A DNA stretch of 64,000 bases from Parapristionchus giblindavisi. Lineage: Eukaryota > Nematoda > Chromadorea > Rhabditida > Diplogasteridae. Of the stretch, positions 45,522 through 56,059 are shown one piece after another. The DNA is taken from the NCBI GenBank assembly GCA_943737045.1, contig CALSFV010000277.1, positions 310,001 to 374,000 of the forward strand. The letters run 5' to 3'. The notes below the pieces were generated by a model, which did not search any database, was not told the origin of the DNA, and was given only the letters and a program-made list of their open reading frames with translations. Position numbers and translations under genes: made by a program. Within the stretch, counting starts at the first letter, position 1; every line of letters starts with the position of its first letter.

Positions 45522-48500
45522 ATGGAATCACCGTCTATTGTAATCGATCCTACCGTATCCGCCATGGAGTTGGGCCGGATCGCACATGCCAAGTGAGTCG
45601 TTGATCTTTGAACTTTGATCTCTGATCTTTTGGCGGTAACCAGGTTGTTAACAAGTGTGTCGGTTCGATCAAAACCGTGCATCTCAAGGATGAATGTATT
45701 TTCATTTAACTCTTTCAATTTATGTCTTCCTCTCCCTCTCCCTCCCCCTCCCCCTCTCTCCCTCTGTACCTCTCCCTCTGTACCTCTGTACCTCTCCCTC
45801 TGTACCTCTGTACCTCTCCCTCTGTAACTCTGCCCCCCCCCCCTGGGGGTCTTGCACTAACATCAATCGTGTCAGTATTGCCCACTGTCGGTATCTTTCA
45901 CGCTCACTCCTTGACTAATGAACTGCTCTTTTTGTCAGAACATGGACGATTTGTTAGGGTCGAAATGCCGACATTTGGAAACATTCCCAATCTGTACCTT
46001 TATCGGTGATGAAAGTGCCCCTGTAAACTGTTAACGCTCAGGCACACTCCCAAGCTGATTTGCAACTCTCTGCTCTGGCAGTGCTCTCTCGCGTTCTTTA
46101 TCTGCGAGAGAGTGTTATCAGAGCGGAGAGCTCGGATGTGCCTTTGAAACGGATTAGAGAACATTCTACGTTTAGCCCGTTCAAAGCGACTAAATTGACT
46201 TATAATTACTGAAGCTCATTAATTCATAGTGAATTATTTGGAAAAAATACGAAAAAATTATGATTTTGGCGCGGTTTTACTTCAGCAATGCTACAGTATC
46301 CCTAGTGTTGCGGCATGATGTGCTACACTATTCTACAGTATTCATGGTACTGTGGGTACACCTGGCGGGCGTGTGAATGATTAACAATGAACCCATATCA
46401 TCTCCCATACAGATAGAGGGGGCAGTAAATGGAGATATGTTGTACCCCCATTCAGTCTGTCTCCTATGGGCCTCCCCTACCTCGTTGCGTAATAACAGAC
46501 AATGGAAGCGATCGTAAACAAATTGGATTATGACCGAATGGGGTTAACCAATGGGCACCCCGGAAACAGGGATAACAGTTATCCACGGAATGGGGTTAAC
46601 CGATGGATAAACCAGTGGATAACTGAGAGTGGCAGATATCTGAATTTCTAATTGGCATTCTGTTTCACGCGAATTTGATTAATTTGATGAATTATGCGAG
46701 AGCTGTTATGTTAGTTCTATCCAATAACAAGCATATTATAGTATCCCTGTCAAGGTCTCTTCCCTAACTTGTCTCAATTCAATTTCATTCGTTAACTAAC
46801 AAAGCGAACAACTTCTCACTTCTCTTTTTCTGTGCTGCTCTCTCACTTCCCCATGCTCTCTCATGCAATCCATCAATGTAACGAGGTCATGACTAGGACT
46901 GATTGCATCCGGAAATACTATCTGTCTTTTCTTCATCCATTAGTGCCTACCGTAACCGGTCATACGGTAGTCACTTCCGATTGTGTGAGCATACGGTAGT
47001 TCAATTGGGTCAGATCTCGGGGCAATCTTCTGTCTCTGTTCACACATCGTAAAATCGTCAAGATAGGGCATACGGACATAAACGTACGATGAATGAAAGA
47101 ATGAATGAGAGAAGAGGAAGAGTAGAAGGCAAACGAGGAAGTAAAAGGGGATATTCTTCATTAGAATGATAAATGAACTCGACAAATTTGGCAATTTACC
47201 AAAATTAATAAATCGATATTTTGCAGATGGAAGCTAGATGACTATATGAATCGTCGACGAGAGTTGCTAGATGAGCTGAGCGAGTTCAGGTACCGTACCC
47301 GGAATAATTTAAATTTTCGAAAGTCCCGCCATACCCTGATCATTTTCAGAGAAAACGAGCGTTTCATAGAGGAAACGATGAGGACGATAACCGATTTGAA
47401 CAAGGAGAAGGAAGAGCACTCAGAGATCATTCAGAATATCAATCAGGTAATCGATAATATGCCCCGCCCCTACCGTAATCAGCGAAATTCCGTTTAGGAC
47501 AAGAACGAGCTCGAGCGGGAAATGGAAGAGGCACGATTCGAGCAGAGAGAAATAGAGCAGAAACTGATCAAGAAATACGAGGTAATATTTGAGCTCTAAG
47601 GGGGCTTCAATGTGAAGCTCCATAGTGATGGAGCTAGAGTCGGAGCTAGCTCTTTATCAGCATGGTCCTTATCAGCTCATCAGCTCATCATCATCATCAT
47701 CATCAGCTTATCAGATCTTTATCAGCATGTCATGGTCCTTTCAGATGCTGATCCGTCTCATGGACCAATCTAACGATCGACTAAAAGAGGCCGGATTGGA
47801 CACAGAGGAATGCATTCTCACTGCACACGATGTACAATCGCTTGATCTTCCAAAGTAGGGCATATTTCAGAATTTCAATTTATAAATTGACTCCAAAATT
47901 CATTTTTAATTCTAATTCAGGCACATTTTGGCCGCATCTACTGCAGCAGCCACAACCTCTCCAGCCTCATCAGCGTCCATTTCCGCCCCCACTCCAACAG
48001 CGCCCACTCCCGTACACATTCCACCCCATCCACTGCTCGCACAGTTCCAGGTATGCTAATAGCCCCCGATACCGTAATCGTTGTACAGTATACTGTAGCA
48101 CTACCGTAATCGTTGTACAGTATACTGTAGTCCTACCGTAATCCAAAAGTTTACACAGTAGCTTATGTCAGAATCAGTTTCAGGGATTCAATCCGGGCAT
48201 GTTTGCCCCTTCCTTTGAGCAGTTGATGATGGCCTCGTCTAACGGTGGCAGTTCCCCGGCCTCATTCTCCCGACCCTCTACAGTATCCTCAGGGATCTCG
48301 GTAAGACTATGAACAGTCCGAATCCAATTTACTTATATTCATTTAGGCCCTGTCCGCGCTGAAATCCGGCTCGTGCTCCAGTAGTTCCGATCACCAGAGT
48401 CCTCCTATGAAGGTACTAATTTCTATGGTAAAAAATCAAACTTCCCGCTCTGACCATACTCGCTTGTACCGAGGTAAATCGAGACAGTGTGGTTAGAGAG

Positions 48501-48683
48501 CTTTTGGCAACAAAACAAAATCGATACCTTTAAATCGATACATTTAAAAGTTTTTAAAAAAATCAATAATTTCAGACGTGTCAATCGTGTTTCCAGCAGA
48601 TTCATCGGAACGCGCCCATCTGTCCCATGTGCAAGTCAAAGAGTCGATCAAAGAACCCCAAGAAACCAAAGAGAAAAGAATAA
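45522..48683 (+). CDS. ZC4H2: ZC4H2-type zinc-finger protein (gene D)
   Basis: Nine exons: 45522-45592, 47227-47289, 47350-47446, 47498-47581, 47745-47854, 47921-48050, 48184-48300, 48347-48412, 48576-48683. They give 281 residues, against about 224 in vertebrate ZC4H2. Residues 15-150 are a charged coiled coil ([20 protein letters not shown] and onward). Then comes an Ala/Ser/Pro-rich linker, then the zinc finger at 247-265, [19 protein letters not shown], and a Lys/Arg tail [12 protein letters not shown] that may act in nuclear import. The finger plus tail is nearly the vertebrate sequence. The residue after the second Cys is Phe, where the human protein has His. ZC4H2 is a nuclear/cytoplasmic neural factor in animals. 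First of three tandem paralogues; intron 1 opens with TGATCTTTGA repeats as in E and F. Confidence 0.9.
46037..46147. repeat. Fold-back MITE type 1, intron 1 of gene D
   Basis: GGCACACTCCCAAGCTGATT at the left, CTCGGATGTGCCTTTGAAA at the right; stem CTGCTCTGGCAGTGCTCTCT well paired. Confidence 0.8.
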
Positions 48684-51355
48684 TAGCCAATCGATTATTG
48701 ATCAATAATCAATCAATAATTCACCTGTTCATTGCCAAATTCCCACTCATTCCTCCAAATAATAGTCTCATTATTCCAATATTCACAAAATATATCGTAT
48801 ATATCGTATACACATGATCTCAACTGCTTGTGTGGTCCCGACAAGAAATATTCCTGATAATTATTGATTTTCCGACGACATTTTATTGATTGTTTTTGAT
48901 TTTGACAAACCGGCCTATAAGGAGCTGCGGTATCGCAGAAAGTGATAAAGCATTTTATTTATTTATTTAATGAATGTGAGCATGGAATATAATCAATATT
49001 ACTTTACCTTGAAAAATCAAAAGAAAAAATCAATAAAGATAAGACCTAAATAAGGCCAGAGCCGTCAAATAGGTCCCGAAGTCAACAATGGGCCCAAATC
49101 CCTAACTCATTTCGCTCTTCCTTCTCTCATTTTCCAACTTCCTTCATTATCCCTTTATTGCCCCTCTTTCGGTCTTGTGTTTGACTACTTAGATCGTCTA
49201 CGGTCGACCGGAGCCAGCCGGGTCCGGCAAATAAAAAGGCCAGAGCCGTCAAATAAGGCCGGATTATGGTAATGAGATGAGCGGATGGGATATTGTTGCG
49301 CATGTTCAAGTGGCGGAAACATTGGAGTAGTTTATTTGGGAGTGATGATTTCCTTTCATCTTTCCATATTGTTTTGTCTCTTTCTCTATCCATTGGTATC
49401 TTTCTATTTTCTTTCTCAACTTTTTTCTTCTCTCTATCATCGTATCTTTAAAGGATCATAACCTTTGTATCGGCTCCCATTACCGTTTCATTGTTTTCGA
49501 TCACTGCATCGAAAGGTTTACCTTGCAAATGTCTTGAAACTCCGCTGATCCAGCTCCCCCCCCCCTCATATATTCTCGGCAGAAACACCCTGTAGCACAT
49601 TAATAGCTAACAAATTTTGTATTCTAGAAGTTTTTTACATTCAAAGTGCATGCAAATTTAAACTTGTACTTTTATTAATTATACTTTGTAGATGTTACTT
49701 TTTTCAAATGTTGTTTCATTTTACACGCTTTTCTCCATGTGCGATATCGCTATCTTATCGATGAAAATCAATCAATCATCTTCATCTCATTTTCCTTTTA
49801 TAATAAAGATCTAAATATATGTATGTGTCCTGGAAAAAAAGAATAGGAATTGTAATCTGCCTGCAAGAGACCTTTTTATCTCCATAAATTATACAAAACA
49901 CTACGGTACCTCATTAACGCTATGAATCATACCGTACATGATTCATTCATCTAATGAGGTTACTGTAGCTCTATCGACTGTAAGTTCGATAGAACTACAG
50001 TAATCTCATTATTACAGTACTCTAATTCTATACCATAAAGTTCTATATTCAAGTAACAACTTCCAAAGTGCTCATAATAATCTGACATTTGGCTCTATAA
50101 TAATTTCCGCTGTCGCTTCCTCATAAAACGCACGGAAGAAGAAGAAGAGAGAACGAACAAAATAGAATGATAGAGAATGAGGTATTTGTATACGATTCAT
50201 TCATTCGCTCTTCTTTCTCTTATATTTCTTCTTCTTCATTGACGATTTCAAATCATGGGTATAAGGCCCTCTTTGAGAGTACGCAAGCCCTATTATTACT
50301 CGGAGACTCCATGCAGGATTCAATGAATGAAGAGGGTACAATTCTCTTTGATTCTGACGTAGTAGTGTATACGTTCGTTATGTACTACGGACTATTACTT
50401 CTTGTATACGATTCCTGTTACGCTTTGATTTGCATAGGCAGAGTGGCAGAAACACCATAAGGCAAAAATAAATAAATATATTTGAAAACCGTTGATGCTT
50501 GTCTGCCAAATGTTTATTTGATTTGAGAAAATCGAAAATTAAAAACCATGATTTCCCTAGATTCTAGATTTTTTTCTTAGATTTCCTGGGTAACCCAGTA
50601 TACAGATCACACTCCGACCCACGTGGTGGAATGGATAAGTTGGTCGTCTTTCGTTTTGTATATCATGTTAAGTGATAGAGGGCGACGCTTGCAAGCTGCT
50701 CAATTTGGTTAAGTTTCAATTGCTTGTCAAAAGCGCTGTCCATTTCATTTTTTTAATAATGAACTTTTATTATTTAAAAAAATGTAACTATTCTCCTACC
50801 GTATCCAAAACCACTCAATACTATTGTTCCCGTTCTCGATCTCTCACTCAAAGGCTGTTCAAATATCATCATTCTGTCCCTCTCCCTCTCCTTTTCCTCT
50901 CTCCCTCTCCCTCTCCCTCTCCATCTATCATCTTCTCCTTCTTCTTTTTCTTCCCAAAACATATCCACCTTTAAGACGGTTATCTCTCATTCTTTGTGTG
51001 TGTAAATGAGAATGTGTTCGTTCTCATTTCTCCTTTTATACCACTCTTGCAACGGTTACTGTAGCCCGTTTACCGGCTACCGTATCCTCCAGGACCGTAT
51101 AATTCCCTCCGGCGCTGACGACCTTTCCCACTTGCCGGTTACGGTCGTCAGATACGGATCGTTAACAGTGATCGAGGACCTTTTCACTGTCCTTTTGTCC
51201 ACTTTGTCTCTCGCTCTACCGTACTCTCTCACCACTCTCTTCATTTACTCTACTCTCTCGTCCCTCTCTAACCGTGTGTACTCTCTCAGTCTCTTCGCTC
51301 TCTCGTCTATCAAAAGGTCATCATCATTCACTTGAATTCGTTCAGTGAGAAAACG
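48684..51355. other. Region between genes D and E
   Basis: No gene supported. GCCAGAGCCGTCAAATA occurs twice (about 49060 and 49232). A copy of the dispersed ~110-bp repeat lies at 49580-49680. A 97-codon ORF at 50167-50460 has no recognisable domain and borders another GAAACACCATAAGGC motif. CTCCCT hexamers are at 50880-50930, and ACTCTCTC-rich DNA with TACCGTA words at 51050-51310. A TTCAG at 51340-51344 is the likely trans-splice acceptor of gene E. Confidence 0.5.
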
Positions 51356-54300
51356 ATGGACTTGACAGTGATGGCCGGCGAGCTGGACTGTATCGCCAGT
51401 GCGAGGTAAGGCAATTGATCTTTGGTCGTTGGTCTTTGATCTTTGAACTTTCCTATTCCGAACTACGAAAGATTGGTTGCATAGCGCTGTCTAATATTTT
51501 TTTCTGTTTTTAATGCGTTTAGGCATCCTCTAAAATAAAGGTTTAGTGTGGTATTCTCGATATTCAAAGCTCAAAGATCAGAATTGATGGGTAAGGGCCA
51601 GTCGTGTAAGCCATTTTCTCAGCCCATTATTCCCATCGTCGCCTGTTCATTCTCTACATAAACACTGCCTTTCAATCCATTCCTTCGTTCCAATGTTTTT
51701 ATTTGTCTTGGAATTCAAAGGATGGAACCTCTCCACCAGGGCTGGGATTTTGTGTTTTGTGTTTTGTGTTTTTTTGTGTTTTTCATGGTCTTGGACACAA
51801 AAAATTTTGTGTAAAAATTTTGTGTAAATGAGACACAAAATAACACAAAAAAATTGGTGTCAATTTTCTGATTTTACATGATTTTCAGGGAGAAAATCGA
51901 TGATATTAGTCGATTTGTATAGTAAAATTTTATCTGCAAAATTGTAAATTTTGCGAAAATCGGATAATTTTGGTATAGAATTTCCTTTTATCAGTAATTT
52001 GAAGCTTGATATCTCCGTTTTCGTTCAGCCGAAAACCAGACTCATAGGTTTCTTGGTCGCTGTTCTTTTTTGAACTAATATTACATGCTGTTTTGTTCGC
52101 GTTCAAGTTCTATATTGAAAAATATCTTTTTTATTAGCTATAAACTTGCTCAAATCTAGAGAAAAATATTTTTGTGTTTTTTTGTGTTTTGTGTACACAA
52201 AAAAATATTTTTGTGTTTTTTGTGTACACAAAATTTTTGTGTCAAGAAAACGTTTTGTGTCCCAGCCCTGCTCTCCACACGAAGCATCCGAGAACAGTGA
52301 AGAAATATTAGAGAATTGAGAAATTTAAAAAAGTTCAACTTCAAGTATAAATTCCCGAAGTTTAAAAAAAATATTCTCAGAGTGAAATAAATCCCGAGAG
52401 ATGGATTTTTGCAAATTTATCATTTTAATTTTTTTCGAAATCGTTCATAATCCAAGCAAGCGCGTCCACTGGGAAGTGTTGATAGAGTTCCTTTTTTCAT
52501 ACTGGAAGTGGAGTTGTTGTTTTTATAAGCAGAACGGTCTCATCGAATTGAAAATAGACGGGAATAGTACATAGCACAGTATTCTGGTCCAAGCCATTTT
52601 TCTTCCAAAGCAAGACAAAGGAGAGACCATTGTATTCGAGAGAGTTTGTATGTTGAGCGGTCGTTCTTGCTTTGAAAGTCATGAGAACGCTGTGATAGGC
52701 ACCATGAAACATATTCAAATAGGTCATACAGAGGAAGCTTGTACCGTGTGAGAAAAAAAAGCAAATGAGTATTTATTCTGAGGGATAATTCTGACAATGA
52801 AAGCGTTGTCGATTGTGATCAATGAATGGGTCTTTGAAAGTGTGAAACTATCGAAAAGATCTCTTCACCAGCTCACACTGTTTAGCATAACAATAAAAAG
52901 AAGAGTGCAAAAAGTGACTGAGAACTTGTATGTGATTCATTTCAGCATTTTCTGTCGCAGATTCAAAGAAAATATATTATACCTTAAAATTTTGGTAATA
53001 TTTGCGAAATTTGTTGTGATTTCAGTGAAAAGTTGAATGAATTCGAACGATGCGCTGAGGAACTACGAAAGGATTTATTAGAGTGGACGGATATTAAAGG
53101 TATTTGAAAATATTTAATTAAAATGAGATTCTTTTGCTCTCCGAAATTGCAACATTCTCTCGCTTTCTTTATCTAGAGAGAGCTTTGCCTGAGAGAAGAG
53201 TGTACATTTAAAATAGATAATTTGAGAGTGATGGCTCGTTAAAAAATAGTGGAAAACCGAAATCGGCGACTTTCCACCCGTTAAAAAAGTACCCGGAAAG
53301 TCGAAAATGGAAACACGAAATTTGAATTCGCGCGCGCTCAAAGAGGTGCGGGAATTCAAATTCCGACTTTCCGTCACCGATTTTTAGCAGTAAAATGGAA
53401 ATTCAACTTCCTTCTTGCTAAAAATGGATTCCGCGAAAATTCGCTGTCGGAATTTGAATTCCCGCACCTCTTTGCGCGCGCGCGAATTCAAATTTCGTGT
53501 TTCCATTTTGGACTTTCCGGGTACTTTTTTAACGGGTGGAAAGTCGCCGATTTCGGTTTTCCACTATTTTTTAACGAGCCATTAGCTCCACCTCAGACAG
53601 TCTGGTTAGCCAAGAAAATTGCTCCATTGAATTCTAATGATAGGGCCTAAAAATCAATAATCATAACATCGACGATATCCATGTTTAAAATTAAATTTAA
53701 TCAATAAAAATCGACAAATATTAAAGATTTCGTGGAAGATTGTGAGAATATCAATATGGAATTGGAAGCTGAGAGGAAGACACACGCGGAGGAATTGAGA
53801 CAGATAAATCAGGTTTGATATTTTGCATTAAAGGTGGTGTCCTTCGAATATTTCGTGAACAACGTTTGAAGCCAGAAAGATAAAAAAGTTATTCTGCATA
53901 CCATGCATGTATTATTGTATGCTAATTCAGCTTATTGATTGAGAGAATCATGAATGAATCTTGCAAGTGCAGAAGCGAATTTTGGAAAATTAGAAAGTTC
54001 GGGAATAATTTTCGAACCCGCGATGTTATGCTTACTAGCACACACTTTTGAAGTTGTGCTATGCGATTGATGAATGTCATGCTAATTTCTTGCATATAGG
54101 ACAGAGTATTTGAAATTTTTTGCAATTCTTGTCAAGCAAAAAAATGCCAGAACCATTCTTCGCATTTTTGCGGTGTTTTTGACTTTTTTGCGGTGCGCAC
54201 AAAAGACCGGGAAGAGAAAAAAGTCGAGAATAAAGGGAAAATGATTTTGCCATTTTTTTGCTTGACAAGAATTGCCAAAAATTTCAAATACTCTGTCCTA

Positions 54301-55903
54301 TATCTCTGTCCTATATCTCGTATCCATTGCATATGTTATGGATTTACATGAACATTCACGGGCCTCCATCTTTAAAAGAAATAATTACAATAATATTTTA
54401 CTCTATTAGCATCTCGCCTTTGTTTTCATTTAGTTTTCGAATTTTCATAAGAGAAACGTTGGAATGAACTACACCAAAGATCCCTTTCCAATGTTATTAA
54501 TGGGTTCATAATCAAGTCAACTCCCGCTCCCGCAGATCTCTTGTTACATCTATTCCGTATATTTTCAATTCCGATATTTGCGAAAAACAAGCCAATAATG
54601 TAAATGGTCTTGAAATTAATTAACTGAATTTTACTGACCTTCGTGTGCAGGCGACAAAGTTGATTAGGCATGTTGAATTCGTGTCACCAGCTATCTGTGT
54701 ATAGACGTGTATTGCTAATTCCTGTATTGGTTATTATAGATTCATAATATTTAGTTATAATATTTATGTAAATAATAATTTATTTTGAAATCATTGCAGG
54801 ATATCAATCATCTGGAAGATCTGCTAAAAACGCTCAAGGTGATTATTGATTACTATAAACAGACTGGTCAAGTTTTGTACAAACGCGTCTCTAGCATCAG
54901 TTACTTAAGCTGCGCATGAATATATATTATAATAATATCTTCTTATTCTCATAATCTTATTCGTGAGTGATTCAAGTATGTCCTACCCTTTCTGTTACAA
55001 AAAAATGCTGCTAAAACTAATTAAAATGCAAATCACACTGGACTGAAAAAAAGGATCTATTGTACTGCATCTGAATGACACTTTTCTTTTTTTTCAACCA
55101 CATGATAGACTATAGAAACCATATATCATATGTTTTGAACCTTTCTAAATCAATCTCGGTATTACAAAGAACGTCATTTCTAGTCCCACCGTGATAGTAC
55201 ACGCGAATCGATGGAGAAGAAAGTGGAAGAGTTCAAGAAACAATTGATCAAGGCTAATATTGTTATCAAGGTGATATTTTAATTGTTTCGCAGGTTTAAG
55301 ACCATCAGTTATAAAATAATCATATACAGTCCATGAGACTCTATTTGAACCTAAAGTCTTTCACCAAATGCTAATCTCTGAAATATTTTTTTTTAATTTT
55401 AAAATTTTATTTTTCATTGGGATCAACACAAGAAAAAAACAGAAGAATATTAGAATTCGTTTATTCATTTTTTTTCAGAACGCCGGTCTCGAAGACGACT
55501 CCTTCTTTATCCTCGAAGAGGAAGTCCCCAAGATCTACCTCGACAGGTATCGCTACCTAAAATTCGTGCCGACCGTAACCAACTCCTCATCTATCATGAC
55601 CCATCTCGTTCAGCCTGGTACCGGAATCGAAACCCACTCCGCCCGTGCCCGTCTTTAACGGCTTTCCTCTCGGTTTCCCGCTAAATCTCTTCGGACAAAT
55701 GCCAACGCTCAATCGTGGACTCGACCAGGCCAAAATGAAGGTTGGCGCGGCTTTATGGATTTGAAAATTTGAATCTTTTAAATGGCGGGAACTTTCAGAC
55801 ATGCGAGTCATGTTCGGCGCAGATCCATCGGAATGCACCCACATGTCCGATATGCAAGGCAGTATGTCGATCCAAGAATCCAAAGAGAAGAAGACAGCAA
55901 TGA
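51356..55903 (+). CDS. ZC4H2-type zinc-finger paralogue (gene E)
   Basis: Eight exons: 51356-51405, 53026-53099, 53727-53812, 54800-54838, 55184-55270, 55479-55546, 55614-55740, 55799-55903. They give an intact 211-residue protein. A coiled coil fills residues 15-125 (for example [20 protein letters not shown]), followed by a Pro/Gly/Leu-rich linker. The zinc finger is at 178-196, [19 protein letters not shown], then a basic [11 protein letters not shown] tail. The four Cys and the second His are kept; Ser replaces the His that follows the second Cys in the human protein. It lacks D's long Ala/Ser linker and is clearly diverged from D. Exon 3 has a TTAAAG acceptor. Intron 1 holds a hAT-like element and intron 3 a tRNA-like element, with a fold-back in intron 2. 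Probably an active duplicate; function inferred only from the family. Confidence 0.88.
51737..52270. mobile_element. hAT-like non-autonomous element (534 bp)
   Basis: Perfect 8-bp target duplication CTCTCCAC at 51729-51736 and 52271-52278. Ends CAGGGCTGGGATTTTGTG and CACAAA...TCCCAGCCCTG. Sub-terminal DNA is made of TTTTGTGT/ACACAAAA repeats in opposite orientation at the two ends. No transposase. Same termini as 11462-11968 but unrelated filler. Confidence 0.9.
52497..52727 (-). CDS. Hypothetical 76-codon ORF antisense to intron 1 of gene E
   Basis: The minus strand reads [20 protein letters not shown] and continues, ending TTTPLPV before TGA. Codon use and residue balance look more protein-like than the neighbouring shadows. 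No family is recognised. It could be a terminal exon or a fragment of a transposed gene; no upstream exon could be identified. Confidence 0.3.
   Translation of the reverse strand: MTYLNMFHGAYHSVLMTFKARTTAQHTNSLEYNGLSFVLLWKKNGLDQNTVLCTIPVYFQFDETVLLIKTTTPLPV
53115..53213. repeat. Fold-back MITE type 1, intron 2 of gene E
   Basis: Reduced hairpin: GCAACATTCTCTCGCTTTC facing AGAGAGAGCTTTGC; right end AGAGTGTACATTTAAA. Confidence 0.6.
53231..53582. repeat. 352-bp perfect-arm fold-back, intron 2 of gene E
   Basis: ATGGCTCGTTAAAAAATAGT at the left and its complement at the right; arms of about 150 bp pair almost without error, including the GC-rich GAATTCGCGCGCGC blocks. Related in sequence to 34514-34835. 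Confidence 0.88.
53828..54376 (-). repeat. tRNA-like TIR element with nested hairpin
   Basis: Outer ends ATTAAAGGTGGTGTCC and CGGGCCTCCATCTTTAA; the B-box complement is TTTCGAACCCGCG. Interrupted at 54097-54300 by a TA-flanked fold-back. Confidence 0.75.
54097..54300. repeat. 204-bp TA-flanked fold-back nested in a tRNA-like element
   Basis: TA at 54095-54096 and 54301-54302; ends TAGGACAGAGTATTTGAAAT and its complement; arms of about 55 bp include CAATTCTTGTCAAGCAAAAA. Confidence 0.88.
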
Positions 55904-56059
55904 AAATCGTATAAGAGTTACTATTGTTCATGATAAATTATTGATTTTTTTATAAATTATTTTTATTTCATAAAATACACTTGTTTATTTGGAACGAGAG
56001 TAGCCCACCACAGCCACAATGTGTTACGTTTAGAGAGAGAGCACAAGTGAGATAAAACG

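Noticed and set aside
45694..46009. Leu/Pro/Ser-rich ORFs and a possible alternative exon at about 45940-46027 after TTTTTGTCAG
   Set aside because: CTCCCT hexamer shadow; the short stretch after the acceptor lies inside intron 1 of gene D and ends in a stop, with no counterpart in E or F.
50600..50700. tRNA-like stretch (GGTGGAATGGATAAGTTGG)
   Set aside because: No B-box at the right distance and no acceptor stem could be drawn.
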